Part shown: one piece after another, positions 55,483 through 64,000 of the stretch | How the letters are laid out: each line of letters starts with the position of its first letter | Numbering within the stretch: position 1 is the stretch's first letter | From: CAKZLS01 sp963771545 | GTDB taxonomy: Bacteria > Pseudomonadota > Alphaproteobacteria > Rhodospirillales > Defluviicoccaceae | Assembly (NCBI GenBank): GCA_963771545.1 | Contig: CAVYTX010000004.1 | Span: 62,001 to 126,000, forward strand | DNA length: 64,000 nt | Reading direction: 5' to 3' | Program-made: the position numbers and the translations under genes | Notes under the pieces: model-generated | Told to the model about the DNA's origin: nothing | The model's input: only the letters and a program-made list of their open reading frames with translations | Databases searched by the model: none

Positions 55483-56808
55483 ATGGATACGATATTTGCG
55501 GTTGCGACCGGCGCGGGGCGGGCCGGCATCGCGGTCATCCGGATTTCAGGGCCGGCGGCGGGCGCGGTTCTGGAGAAAACAGCTCATCAAACGTTGCCGG
55601 CCCCGCGTCGCGCGACGCGATGCTCTCTGTTCTCGCGAGCTGGGGAGGTTATCGATGACGGCCTCGCGCTTTGGTTTCCGGCGCCTCGAAGCTTCACAGG
55701 CGAAGAGGTGGTGGAGTTGCACCTTCATGGGGGTCCCGCCGTCGTGGCGGCGGCGCTCAATGAATTGGCGGCGGCGGATGGGTTGCGGCCGGCGGAAGCC
55801 GGAGAGTTTACCCGGCGGGCGTTCGAGAACGGCAAACTCGATCTGACGGCGGCGGAAGGACTGGGCGATCTAGTCGATTCGGAGACCGAAGCCCAGAGAC
55901 GCCAGGCCCTTCGCCAAATGCGCGGAGAGCTGGGCGCGGTCTACAACGCCTGGCGGGGGCGGCTGCTGGGAGCAATCGGGCATTTGGAAGCGACAATCGA
56001 TTTTTCCGATGAAGATCTCCCGGAGACGATCAACGATGGGGTTTTCAAGGACGTGGAATCGCTGAAACGGGAGATCGGCGCGCATTTGACGGATGGACAC
56101 CGAGGCGAGCGCATCCGGGCAGGGATCCGGATCGCGATCGTGGGTCCTCCAAATGCCGGGAAGTCGAGTCTCTTAAATATTTTGGCAAGAAAGGACGCGG
56201 CCATTGTCTCGCGGCATCCCGGGACCACCCGCGATGTCATCGAGGTGCCGCTGGATCTCGGAGGGTTTCCGGTGGTGATGGCGGATACCGCGGGGATCCG
56301 GGAGGCGGCGGGAGAGATCGAAGAGGAAGGCGTTCGCCGCGCGCGGAGCCAAGCGGCCAACGCCGACCTTAAGCTGGCGGTGTTCGATGGAGCGCTATGG
56401 CCGGAGGTCGATGCAGAGACGAGGGGGTTGTTGGATGCCAACACCATCGCAGTAGTGAATAAGTCTGATTTGGGACGCATGCGGGGAGACGTCCGGGTGG
56501 GTGGGCTCAAGGCCGTTTCCGTATCGGCGGTAACGAGCGCCGGCATCGACAGGTTGTTGGGCATTGTCGAGGAGGCTGTTAGGGAGCGTTTTGCCGAAGC
56601 GTCGGCCCCCGCGTTGACACGGGTTCGGCATCGGCTGGCCCTGGAAGAATGCCACGAGGCGTTATGCCGGTATTCACCGGGGTCGGAGGTCGAACTGGCG
56701 GCCGAGGATTTGCGGTTGGCGGCGCGGGCGTTGGGGCGAATTACCGGCAGGGTCGACGTCGAGGAAGTGCTTGATGTGATCTTTCGCGACTTCTGCATCG
56801 GCAAGTGA
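55483..56808 (+). CDS. mnmE: tRNA modification GTPase MnmE
   Basis: The 441-residue protein has DTIFAVATGAGRAGIAVIRISGP (in part: GAGRAGIAVIRISGP), the folate-binding N-terminal domain, a helical domain, and an inserted G domain with GPPNAGKSSLLN, DTAGIREAAG and NKSD. It ends FRDFCIGK, with the essential C-terminal cysteine. With MnmG it modifies wobble uridine 34. ATG 55483 fits the family start; in-frame ATGs at 55471 and 55477 are possible. A parS-like site directly follows the stop. Confidence 0.95.
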   Translation: MDTIFAVATGAGRAGIAVIRISGPAAGAVLEKTAHQTLPAPRRATRCSLFSRAGEVIDDGLALWFPAPRSFTGEEVVELHLHGGPAVVAAALNELAAADGLRPAEAGEFTRRAFENGKLDLTAAEGLGDLVDSETEAQRRQALRQMRGELGAVYNAWRGRLLGAIGHLEATIDFSDEDLPETINDGVFKDVESLKREIGAHLTDGHRGERIRAGIRIAIVGPPNAGKSSLLNILARKDAAIVSRHPGTTRDVIEVPLDLGGFPVVMADTAGIREAAGEIEEEGVRRARSQAANADLKLAVFDGALWPEVDAETRGLLDANTIAVVNKSDLGRMRGDVRVGGLKAVSVSAVTSAGIDRLLGIVEEAVRERFAEASAPALTRVRHRLALEECHEALCRYSPGSEVELAAEDLRLAARALGRITGRVDVEEVLDVIFRDFCIGK

Positions 56809-56824
56809 TGTTTCTCGTGAAACA
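56809..56824. promoter_or_regulatory. parS: parS centromere site, one mismatch
   Basis: TGTTTCTCGTGAAACA differs from the parS consensus TGTTTCACGTGAAACA by one base. It begins directly after the mnmE stop codon, about 3.4 kb from parB. ParB would load here. Confidence 0.7.
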
Positions 56825-56877
56825 AGCGAAGCGAGCCCCTTTTGACACGGGAGCGGGAGGTCGGTAAATAGACGCGG

Positions 56878-58761
56878 ATGAAAAACATCGATGTCATTGT
56901 GGTGGGAGGTGGACACGCTGGTTGCGAGGCCGCCGCGGCGGCGGCACGCATGGGCGCCCGGACGGTCCTTGTGACCCACAAGCTCGCAACAGTCGGGGAA
57001 ATGTCCTGCAATCCGGCGATCGGCGGATTGGCGAAGGGACAGCTTGTGCGGGAAGTGGACGCGTTGGATGGACTGATGGCGCGGGCGATCGATCGTGCAG
57101 GGATCCAATTTCGTATCCTCAATCGAAGTAAGGGACCGGCGGTCAGGGGACCGCGGGCGCAAGCCGACCGGACGCTCTACAAGGTGGCGATGCGGGAGCT
57201 GCTCGATGAGCGAGACAATCTGGAAATCCTAGAGGCAAGCGTCGAGGATCTGGTGTTCGATGGGGCTGGCCGCGCCGCCGGGGTCGCGACGAAGGCGGGC
57301 AACGAGCTTTGCGCGGGGGCGGTCGTTATTACGACGGGAACGTTCCTCAGGGGCGTGATACACGTCGGCGAGACGCAGATCCCGGCCGGGCGCGCGGGAG
57401 ATCCGCCGGCAATCGGGTTGGCCTATAGTTTCAAGAGATCGGGGTTCCGTCTAGGCCGGTTAAAAACGGGAACGCCGCCGCGATTGGATGGAAGAACCAT
57501 TCAGTGGGATATCCTTGAGGTTCAGAAAGGGGATGAGCCACCGACGCCATTTTCTTTCCTGACCGCGAACATTTCGACACCGCAGATCAATTGCCACATA
57601 ACGGCCACAACTCCAGTCACCCACGGCCTCATCCGCGGGAACCTCCACCGGGCACCGTTGTATTCGGGACAAATCGCAAGCACGGGCCCCCGATACTGCC
57701 CGTCTATCGAGGACAAGGTGGTGCGATTCGCGGATCGTGATCGGCATCAGATTTTCCTTGAGCCGGAGGGATTGGAAGACCACACGGTTTATCCGAATGG
57801 AATTTCCACGTCCTTGCCAACGGACATCCAGGCGGACATGCTGAAAACCATCCCCGGCCTGGAGGACGCGGTGATTTTGAGGCCGGGCTACGCGATCGAG
57901 TATGACTACGTCGATCCGAGGGAACTGCGGCCCACCCTGGAGTCGGAACGGGTTCCAAACTTGTTTCTCGCCGGTCAGATCAATGGGACGACGGGGTATG
58001 AAGAAGCGGCGGGACAAGGCCTGATCGCGGGAGTGAACGCGGCGTTGGCGGCGGCCGGCGGCGACGGAGTCACCTTGGACCGCTCCGAAGGCTATATCGG
58101 CGTGATGATTGACGACCTGGTGACCCGTGGCACCAGCGAGCCCTACCGGATGTTCACGTCGCGCGCGGAATACCGTTTGTCCTTGAGGGCGGATAACGCC
58201 GACCAGCGCCTGACCCCCAAGGGACTCACGTGGGGACTGGTCGGCAAGGAGCGTCGCGAAGCCTATGACCGGAAGGCAGCGCATCTGTCGTCGGCGCGTG
58301 ATCTGCTTACGAAGTTGACGGCGACGGCCGGGGAGTTGAGGAGCCGTGGCATTGCCGTCAATGGCGATGGCCAGAGAAGACGCGCCTTGGACCTTTTGGG
58401 GTGCTCGGGCATGGGCCCGGAGTCTCTCATCAGGGTGTGGCCGGAAACCGCGGCGATCTCGAGGGAAGTCTTGGAGCAATTAGCGAATGACGCTCGATAT
58501 TTCGGATATTTGGAGCGGCAAGACGCCGATATCCGTGCTTTCAAACGCGACGAGATGCTGGAGATCCCCGACGGATTGGACTTCGGCCGCATTCCCGGTC
58601 TATCGAACGAAGTCCGGGCAAAACTGTCGCAAGCAAGGCCGGCCACATTGGGCGCCGCTTCGCGAATCTCGGGGGTGACTCCCGGAGCTCTAACCGCTCT
58701 TTTGGGATATGTGCGCCGGCGGAGACGCGACGAAGAGGGCGAGGGTCGCCTGACCGCGTAA
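56878..58761 (+). CDS. mnmG: tRNA uridine-5-carboxymethylaminomethyl modification enzyme MnmG
   Basis: The 627-residue FAD protein starts MKNIDVIVVGGGHAGCEAAA, with CNPAIGGLAKGQLVREVDAL, GTFLRGVIHVGETQIPAGR and LKTGTPPRLDGRTI, and ends with the helical domain ISGVTPGALTALLGYVRR. It works with MnmE on tRNA wobble uridine. The mnmE-mnmG-rsmG-parA-parB order is the standard one near alphaproteobacterial origins. Confidence 0.97.
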   Translation: MKNIDVIVVGGGHAGCEAAAAAARMGARTVLVTHKLATVGEMSCNPAIGGLAKGQLVREVDALDGLMARAIDRAGIQFRILNRSKGPAVRGPRAQADRTLYKVAMRELLDERDNLEILEASVEDLVFDGAGRAAGVATKAGNELCAGAVVITTGTFLRGVIHVGETQIPAGRAGDPPAIGLAYSFKRSGFRLGRLKTGTPPRLDGRTIQWDILEVQKGDEPPTPFSFLTANISTPQINCHITATTPVTHGLIRGNLHRAPLYSGQIASTGPRYCPSIEDKVVRFADRDRHQIFLEPEGLEDHTVYPNGISTSLPTDIQADMLKTIPGLEDAVILRPGYAIEYDYVDPRELRPTLESERVPNLFLAGQINGTTGYEEAAGQGLIAGVNAALAAAGGDGVTLDRSEGYIGVMIDDLVTRGTSEPYRMFTSRAEYRLSLRADNADQRLTPKGLTWGLVGKERREAYDRKAAHLSSARDLLTKLTATAGELRSRGIAVNGDGQRRRALDLLGCSGMGPESLIRVWPETAAISREVLEQLANDARYFGYLERQDADIRAFKRDEMLEIPDGLDFGRIPGLSNEVRAKLSQARPATLGAASRISGVTPGALTALLGYVRRRRRDEEGEGRLTA

Positions 58762-58773
58762 AACGGGAGCACC

Positions 58774-58791
58774 GTGTTTCACGTGAAACAC
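58774..58791. promoter_or_regulatory. parS: parS centromere site, perfect, within the rsmG start
   Basis: GTGTTTCACGTGAAACAC is an exact 18-bp palindrome with the parS core TGTTTCACGTGAAACA. It is also the first six codons of rsmG (MFHVKH), so the same bases serve as ParB binding site and coding sequence. Confidence 0.93.
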
Positions 58792-59409
58792 AGATTGTCC
58801 GCTTCGGATTTCAAAACCATGACGGGCGCCGATGACGGCGTCGTGGACCGCCTCGAGATCTACCGCGCCGTCCTGGAAAGATGGAATCGCCGTCTCAATC
58901 TGGTGGGAGCGGGCTCCATGGCCGATCCTTGGTGCCGGCATTTCCTCAATTCCGCGCAGTTGGTCCCGCTCTTGCCCGAGGGAACTCCGGCAGTGGTGGA
59001 CCTGGGAAGCGGCGCCGGGTTTCCCGGACTCGTGCTGGCGATGATGACGTCGGCCCGGGTAAACCTCGTCGAGAGCAACGCGCGAAAATGCGCCTTTCTG
59101 ACCGAGGTGGCGCGGCTAACGGACACGTCGGTGCAAATCCACCACGCGCGAATCGAGAGCCTTGATATCGGAAATGTGGACGTGGTAACGGCGCGTGCCT
59201 GCGCACCTCTGAAAAAACTACTAAATTTTGCGTCACCGCTCTTGTCTGACACAGGATTTGGTATATTTTTAAAAGGGAAATCCGCCGAGTCGGAATTGAC
59301 GGAGGCACGAAAAGCGTGGAAGATGCGCACAACGACGATCCCCAGCCGATCCGACTCCCAGGGGACTATTCTCAAAGTTTCAGATATCAGGCCGCACCAT
59401 GAACCCTGA
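58774..59409 (+). CDS. rsmG: 16S rRNA (guanine-527-N7)-methyltransferase RsmG
   Basis: The 211-residue protein starts at GTG 58774 with MFHVKH, a start seen in many alphaproteobacterial RsmG proteins because it encodes parS. VVDLGSGAGFPGLVLAM is the SAM-binding motif, and VNLVESNARKCAFLTEVARL and VVTARACAPLKKLL follow. It methylates G527 of 16S rRNA. Its last 11 bases overlap parA. Confidence 0.95.
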   Translation: MFHVKHRLSASDFKTMTGADDGVVDRLEIYRAVLERWNRRLNLVGAGSMADPWCRHFLNSAQLVPLLPEGTPAVVDLGSGAGFPGLVLAMMTSARVNLVESNARKCAFLTEVARLTDTSVQIHHARIESLDIGNVDVVTARACAPLKKLLNFASPLLSDTGFGIFLKGKSAESELTEARKAWKMRTTTIPSRSDSQGTILKVSDIRPHHEP

Positions 59410-60208
59410 ACCGGGCAATTCCAAGCGATCCCGTCCCCGCGTTATCGCCATCGCCAACCAAAAGGGGGGTGTGGGTAAAACCACGACCGCGATCAATCTA
59501 GGGACGGCGCTGGCGGCCACGAAAAAGCGGGTGGTCATCCTCGATCTCGATCCGCAAGGCAACGCGAGTACCGGCCTTGGCATCGACCGCGCGAATCGCC
59601 GGCACAATGTCTATCACCTATTGATCGGGCAAGCGACCATCGCGGAAGCGATCAGGGAAACGGACATTCCCGGACTTTCCATTGTTCCATCGGGGGTGGA
59701 TTTGTCGGGAGCGGAAATCGAACTGGTCGGGATGGAGAATCGCGAGTTTTATCTCAAGAACGCCATTCGCCTCGGGGCCGAGAGTTTCGACTACGTCCTG
59801 ATCGACTGTCCGCCGGCCCTTGGACTCTTGACGCTGAATGCGTTGGCCGCCGCGGATGCCCTGTTGGTGCCGCTGCAGTGCGAGTTTTTCGCGCTCGAAG
59901 GAATCAGCCACCTGATTCGCACCGTGGAGCGCGTCAAACGGACCCTGAATCCCACCCTGGAGATTCAAGGGATTGTGTTAACGATGTTTGATACGCGCAA
60001 CCGCTTGTCCGATATGGTGGCCTCCGATGTTCGGGCTCACTTCGGCGACAAGGTCTACCAGACAGTCATCCCCCGCAACGTCCGAGTCTCCGAAGCCCCC
60101 TCCCACGGGCGGCCGGTCCTCATCTACGACATCAACTGCGCCGGCTCCCGCGCGTACCTCCATCTCGCCGGCGAGGTGTTGCGGCGCGAGCGCCTGGCGG
60201 TGGCGTGA
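59399..60208 (+). CDS. parA: Chromosome partitioning ATPase ParA
   Basis: The 269-residue protein has the deviant Walker A NQKGGVGKTTTAINLG, LDLDPQGNASTGLG, DYVLIDCPPALGLLTLNAL and AVIPRNVRVSEAPSHG-like ending (VIPRNVRVSEAPSHGRP). ParA forms a DNA-bound gradient that moves ParB-parS complexes. It overlaps both rsmG and parB, so the three genes are co-translated. Confidence 0.96.
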   Translation: MNPEPGNSKRSRPRVIAIANQKGGVGKTTTAINLGTALAATKKRVVILDLDPQGNASTGLGIDRANRRHNVYHLLIGQATIAEAIRETDIPGLSIVPSGVDLSGAEIELVGMENREFYLKNAIRLGAESFDYVLIDCPPALGLLTLNALAAADALLVPLQCEFFALEGISHLIRTVERVKRTLNPTLEIQGIVLTMFDTRNRLSDMVASDVRAHFGDKVYQTVIPRNVRVSEAPSHGRPVLIYDINCAGSRAYLHLAGEVLRRERLAVA

Positions 60209-61203
60209 TGGCGGCCGACGTCAAGCGGCCGAACCTCGGACGAGGCCTCTCGGCGCTCTTGGGCGGAGAGGAAAACGAGGATTACGCAAAGCTCGATCGT
60301 TTGCGGTCCTACAAGACCATTGAAGTCGACCTGCTGCGGCCCAGCGATTTCCAGCCCCGCCACCGCATGGACGAGGACAGCCTCGATGATCTGGCGCGAT
60401 CCATCGGAGAAAAGGGCGTCCTGCAGCCCATTCTGGTGCGCCGGCATCCCGATGACGCCAATGTCTTCGAAATCATCGCCGGCGAACGCCGCTGGCGGGC
60501 CGCGCAGAGAGCCCAGCTCCACGAGGTGCCGATTGTCATCAAGGAGATGAACGACCGCGAGGCCCTCGAAATCGCGCTGGTGGAAAATCTCCAGCGGCAG
60601 GACCTCTCCCCACTCGAGGAGGCCGACGGGTATCACCGGTTGATGGAAGAATTCAGCCATACTCAGGAGGATCTGGCTCGGAGCATTGGCAAGAGCCGGA
60701 GCCACGTGGCCAATATGATGCGGCTTTTGAACCTTCCCGAGACCGTCAAGACCCTGCTCGATACCGGCGCGCTGAGCGCCGGGCATGCTCGCGCGCTGCT
60801 GACCGCCAACGACCCGGAGACTCTGGCCCAAGCCGTGGTCAAGCGGGGCCTCAATGTCCGCCAGACGGAGAAACTGGCCAAAAGCGGCCACGGCGCGCCC
60901 AAGAGCGCCCGCAAGGCGCTCCAAAAAGATACGGATACCCTTGCCCTCGAGCGCGATCTCAGCAACCTGCTGGGCTTCGATGTGGAGATCAAGTTCCATG
61001 GCGCCGGCGGTGCCTTGATCCTTCACTATCGGTCTCTCGATCAGTTGGACGAGGTCCTTCAGCGTCTCAGTCACGGATCCCACGGAAGTCGAGGCGCGCG
61101 CAAACCTTCGGTACACGGTCCCCATGATAAGAACGGTGCCGGCAATGTCGATTCGGATGGAGCGGCGGATCGGGATTCGCGGACTCAGCGCTCGGAGGGC
61201 TGA
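60208..61203 (+). CDS. parB: Chromosome partitioning protein ParB
   Basis: The 331-residue protein has RPNLGRGLSALLGG at the start (the ParA-activating region), GVLQPILVRRH and GERRWRAAQRAQL, the CTP-binding arginine box, a helix-turn-helix with QEDLARSIGKSRSHVANMMR, and a C-terminal dimer domain. It ends with a polar extension rich in Gly, Ser, Asp and His, about 45 residues longer than needed. It binds the two parS sites upstream and slides as a CTP-gated clamp. Confidence 0.96.
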   Translation: MAADVKRPNLGRGLSALLGGEENEDYAKLDRLRSYKTIEVDLLRPSDFQPRHRMDEDSLDDLARSIGEKGVLQPILVRRHPDDANVFEIIAGERRWRAAQRAQLHEVPIVIKEMNDREALEIALVENLQRQDLSPLEEADGYHRLMEEFSHTQEDLARSIGKSRSHVANMMRLLNLPETVKTLLDTGALSAGHARALLTANDPETLAQAVVKRGLNVRQTEKLAKSGHGAPKSARKALQKDTDTLALERDLSNLLGFDVEIKFHGAGGALILHYRSLDQLDEVLQRLSHGSHGSRGARKPSVHGPHDKNGAGNVDSDGAADRDSRTQRSEG

Positions 61204-61245
61204 TCGGCCGCTCCGCGCGTTTTCGCCTCGAGAATCTTGGGTCGA

Positions 61246-62281
61246 TCAGCGCCCCACAACGCCGCTACGGGCCGCGTGCGCGAATCGAATCAGCGTCCGG
61301 CCGCAAACCGCTTCGGCGGGAGTCCCGGTGGTTTTGCAAGCAAGTTCGGCTTCGGTGATCAATCCGATGGCGCCGTTCAATCGCATGTCGTCCCAACGCC
61401 GCAACTGATCGCGGAACGCATCCTTGACGCCATAGAAAACGGGCGGCCTCAAAGCCTGCATCGCCTGATCGGCGGACCGGCCGCCGGACATCGATCCCCG
61501 GGCCATATGAAGCCGCATCAGGTGCCGGGCCGCCGCCCGCAAGATGGCGACCGGTTGAACGCCCTCCGCCAACGCTTTTTCCAGCGCCCGGTCCAATGCG
61601 CGCGAGTCACCGCTAAACGCCGAGAATACGACGGATTCGACCGAGGTTCGGGTGTTGTCCCCTACCGCCGCCTCGGCGTCTTCGAGCGTCAAGACGCCCG
61701 GGCCTCCCATGTACAGGGCTAGTTTTTCTAGTTCCCGGCGTGTAACGCCGCGGTCGCCACCCAGGTTGGCAACGAGAAACGCGACCGCCTCGGGCGCAGC
61801 CTTCAATCCACGGGCCGCGAGGGCTTCGTGCACCAAATGGTCGAGTGTGCTCTCATTGTCCAAGTAGCACGGCAACGCCACGGTATCGGCGGCGCCTTCG
61901 AAAAGCTTTCGCAGGGACGATCGGGGGCTCAGCTCACCCGCCTCCACGACGACCAGCGCGTCGCCCGCCCCCGATTCGACGAATCCCGCGACGCATTCGG
62001 AAACCGAATCCGTGGCGCCGCGCACGCGAACCACGCGCCGTCCGCCCGAAAACGACAAGGCGGCCGCTTCGTCCATAAGCCGCGCTGGATCCGCCTTCAA
62101 CGAATTCGGCGGTCAATTCCACCGAACGGAACGGATCCGCCGGGGCTTCGGTCACCGCCGCCAGCAAAGCATCGGCGCGTTCCTTCACCAACCCGAGATC
62201 GGCCCCATACACAAGAACCGCGCGAACCCCGGGATCCGGGCCTCTGACGAACGATTCGATGCGGCCGGCGCTGAGTTTCAT
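61246..62281 (-). CDS. holA: DNA polymerase III delta subunit HolA, interrupted by a +1 frameshift
   Basis: From ATG 62281 the N-terminal part reads MKLSAGRIESFVRG, VLVYGADLGLVKERADALL and DPFRSVELTAE; near 62103-62104 one extra base (TTC for TC) breaks the frame, and it resumes as LKADPARLMDEAAALSFSGG, RRVVRVRGATDS through to the clamp-loader C-terminal domain. Removing one base gives 344 residues, the normal length. HolA opens the sliding clamp and should be essential, so the shift is almost certainly a sequence error. Confidence 0.9.
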
Positions 62282-62310
62282 GGGTCGCTCGCCCCTATTT
62301 AAACGGAGTT

Positions 62311-62808
62311 TCACTCCGCAAGATAAGCCCCCAATCGGGAGCGGATCTCGATCGCGATATCCCGGGCCGCGCGCGACAAGGAATCTTGTTCGGCCGTGAG
62401 ATTGGAAAACTCGGAATCGGTGAGGTTGTAGCTGCTGAAGGCGCGCGCGGTTCCTTTCGTCAATGGCTTGCCGGTGTCGATACTGACCAGCGTATATCTC
62501 GCATCCACGAACACATTCGCACGGGTGGCCAGTCCCGTCGATTTGACGGCGATTTCGCTTGTTCTCTCGGTCAGGGTGACCTTCAGGATGTAAAGCGGCT
62601 TGGCGGGCCGCCCCCGCGGAGTCAGAAGGTCAAGAAGTTGATTGTGGAGCTGCTGGCCGGTACGATCGGCAATGAGATCGATTTTGATGGCCGAGAGGTC
62701 CCCGGCAACGTTCCCGTCGGATCCGCCGGTGCCGTACAGGGGCCGGAAACCGCATCCGGCCAACACGATCATCAGCACCGGAAGGATAACCCGTCTAGAT
62801 AACCACAT
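62311..62808 (-). CDS. lptE: LPS-assembly lipoprotein LptE
   Basis: The 165-residue protein from ATG 62808 has a lipoprotein signal WLSRRVILPVLMIVLAGC and then GFRPLYG, the typical LptE start after the lipidated cysteine. It plugs the LptD pore that inserts lipopolysaccharide in the outer membrane, so the organism has an LPS outer membrane. The first 14 bases overlap leuS; leuS-lptE-holA is the common order. Confidence 0.92.
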   Translation of the reverse strand: MWLSRRVILPVLMIVLAGCGFRPLYGTGGSDGNVAGDLSAIKIDLIADRTGQQLHNQLLDLLTPRGRPAKPLYILKVTLTERTSEIAVKSTGLATRANVFVDARYTLVSIDTGKPLTKGTARAFSSYNLTDSEFSNLTAEQDSLSRAARDIAIEIRSRLGAYLAE

Positions 62809-64000
62809 TGACGATTCGGTTCGGCACGACGATGACCTTGCGGGGCGGTTTCTCGCCCATGGCTTTGACAACGTTGGGAAGCATCAGCGCCGCCGCCCGT
62901 GCTTCGGTCTCGCCGCAGTCCTTGCCCAATTGTATGGTGCCACGAAGTTTGCCGTTCACTTGAACGCCCACGGTGACCGTGTCGTCCACGAGCATGGCCG
63001 GATCCGCTTCGGGCCATCGTGTATCGGCGAGCAGCGTTCCGTGACCCAGCCGCTGCCATAGTTCCTCGGCCAGGTGAGGCATCATCGGGCCAATCAACTT
63101 GACGATGGTTTCCAGGCCCTGGCGGCGAATCCAGGCGGCGTCTTCATCGCCACCCGGCAGGTCGGCCAGCGTATTGGTGAATTCGCGAATATGGGCGACG
63201 GCGCGATTGAAACCGAATTTATCGAGGTCATCGCTGACCCGGGCGATGGTCCTGTGCATGTCGCGAAGCGCCGCATGCATTTTGCCATCAGCGGCGTCGG
63301 CGGCCAGCGTCGCCGGCGCCGGCGCGTCTGTTTCCGCCACCGCTTCCGGCGGTTCGACGACCATGCGCCACAGCCTATTGATGAACCGCCATGCTCCCTC
63401 GATCCCCGCCTCGGTCCACTCGAGATCGCGATCCGGCGGGCTGTCCGACAGCATGAACAAGCGCGCGGTGTCGGCGCCGTAGGTGGCGATGATCGCTTCC
63501 GGATCGACAACGTTCTTGCGCGATTTGCTCATTTTCTCCGAGCGGCCGACGGTCACTTTCGCTCCCGTGTCTCGCTGAACCGCGCCTTCGGTCGATCGGT
63601 CCACTTCGTCAGGAGTCAGCCAGGCGCCATCGGCGCCGCGATAGGTTTCGTGGCAGACCATACCCTGTGTCATCAGCCCGGCGAACGGCTCGTCCACGCC
63701 CAGGTATCCGCATCGTTTGAGGGCGCGGGTGAAAAAACGGGAATACAGCAGGTGCAGTACCGCGTGCTCGATCCCCCCGATGTACTGATCCACCGGCAAC
63801 CAGTAATCGACGGCCTTGCGAGTAAAAGCAATGTCGGGACGGGGCGCGCAAAAACGGGCGAAATACCACGACAATTCGAAAAACGTATCGAACGTATCGG
63901 TTTCGCGCTTTGCCGCCGCGCCGCATTTCGGACACGAAACATGCTTCCAATTGGGGTGGTGGTCCAGGGGATTGCCCGGCCGATCGAACGTCACGTCCTC
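62795..64000 (-). CDS. leuS: Leucyl-tRNA synthetase, C-terminal part (cut by window edge)
   Basis: The open frame runs off the right edge, giving about 401 residues of the C-terminal half. It has CPKCGAAAKRETDTFDTF, LPVDQYIGGIEHAVLHLLY, GRSEKMSKSRKNVVDPE with the KMSKS ATP-binding loop, and the anticodon-binding domain ending KVIVVPNRIVNVVI. The segment DTFFELSWYF differs slightly from the usual DTFVDSSWYF. It charges tRNA-Leu. Confidence 0.95.
   Translation of the reverse strand, partial: EDVTFDRPGNPLDHHPNWKHVSCPKCGAAAKRETDTFDTFFELSWYFARFCAPRPDIAFTRKAVDYWLPVDQYIGGIEHAVLHLLYSRFFTRALKRCGYLGVDEPFAGLMTQGMVCHETYRGADGAWLTPDEVDRSTEGAVQRDTGAKVTVGRSEKMSKSRKNVVDPEAIIATYGADTARLFMLSDSPPDRDLEWTEAGIEGAWRFINRLWRMVVEPPEAVAETDAPAPATLAADAADGKMHAALRDMHRTIARVSDDLDKFGFNRAVAHIREFTNTLADLPGGDEDAAWIRRQGLETIVKLIGPMMPHLAEELWQRLGHGTLLADTRWPEADPAMLVDDTVTVGVQVNGKLRGTIQLGKDCGETEARAAALMLPNVVKAMGEKPPRKVIVVPNRIVNVVI

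Overview
The window is a GC-rich chromosomal segment from an alphaproteobacterium, probably Rhodospirillales-like. The gene order is the alphaproteobacterial replication-origin neighbourhood: secB-dnaQ-coaE-aroE-maf, a candidate oriC, then hemE-hemH-hemJ-rho, with mnmE-mnmG-rsmG-parA-parB-holA-lptE-leuS further right. Two parS-type palindromes (56809 and 58774) support this. The other core blocks, rph-rdgB-hemW / hrcA-grpE / dnaK-dnaJ-dapB, the his cluster (hisB, hisH, hisA, hisF, hisE, hinT), hslVU and lutABC, also fit this class.

Layout. 1-1.9 kb is AT-rich accessory DNA with a nucleotidyltransferase gene, the start of a coupled partner gene cut by the window edge, and a cluster of GGGGTCA repeats. 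1.9-5.9 kb holds sixA and a divergent group of a class V aminotransferase, an EamA exporter and a cysteine-synthase-like enzyme. 5.9-18.6 kb is hemW-rdgB-rph and the heat-shock genes; between grpE and dnaK sits a 2.9 kb unit with 39-bp perfect inverted ends and an 8-bp direct repeat that carries a multicopper oxidase and no transposase. 19.1-20.5 kb is a complete IS1202/ISNCY-type insertion sequence with a 15-bp target duplication. 20.6-23.4 kb is an alpha/beta-hydrolase-like gene, a low-GC insert with two unrecognised genes and a diverged duplication of about 150 bp at both ends of the insert. 23.4-30.5 kb holds panD, a glyoxalase, a TIR-like/TPR protein, a TlpA-type thioredoxin, a B12-type radical SAM gene and a dispersed repeat family. 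30.9-46.6 kb is the his, hslVU, smr, lut, mltA, timA, fxsA, secB, dnaQ, coaE, aroE, maf block. 46.6-47.0 kb is the candidate oriC, and the rest runs away from it through haem synthesis, rho, tRNA-U34 modification, chromosome partition and LPS/replication genes.

Working together: HrcA, GrpE, DnaK, DnaJ and HslVU form the protein quality control set. HisB/H/A/F/E share one strand and overlap or nearly abut. HemE, HemH and HemJ (with HemW upstream) belong to haem synthesis. MnmE and MnmG modify tRNA wobble uridine. ParA/ParB with the two parS sites segregate the origin.

Data quality: five conserved genes (cysteine-synthase-like, hisF, lutA, a 2Fe-2S ferredoxin gene, holA), and probably the 3' end of the EamA gene, each carry one extra base that shifts the frame by +1. 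Several lie in short homopolymers. Since holA and hisF should be needed, I read these mostly as base-calling errors in the assembly rather than true pseudogenes. No tRNA, rRNA or CRISPR array was recognised.
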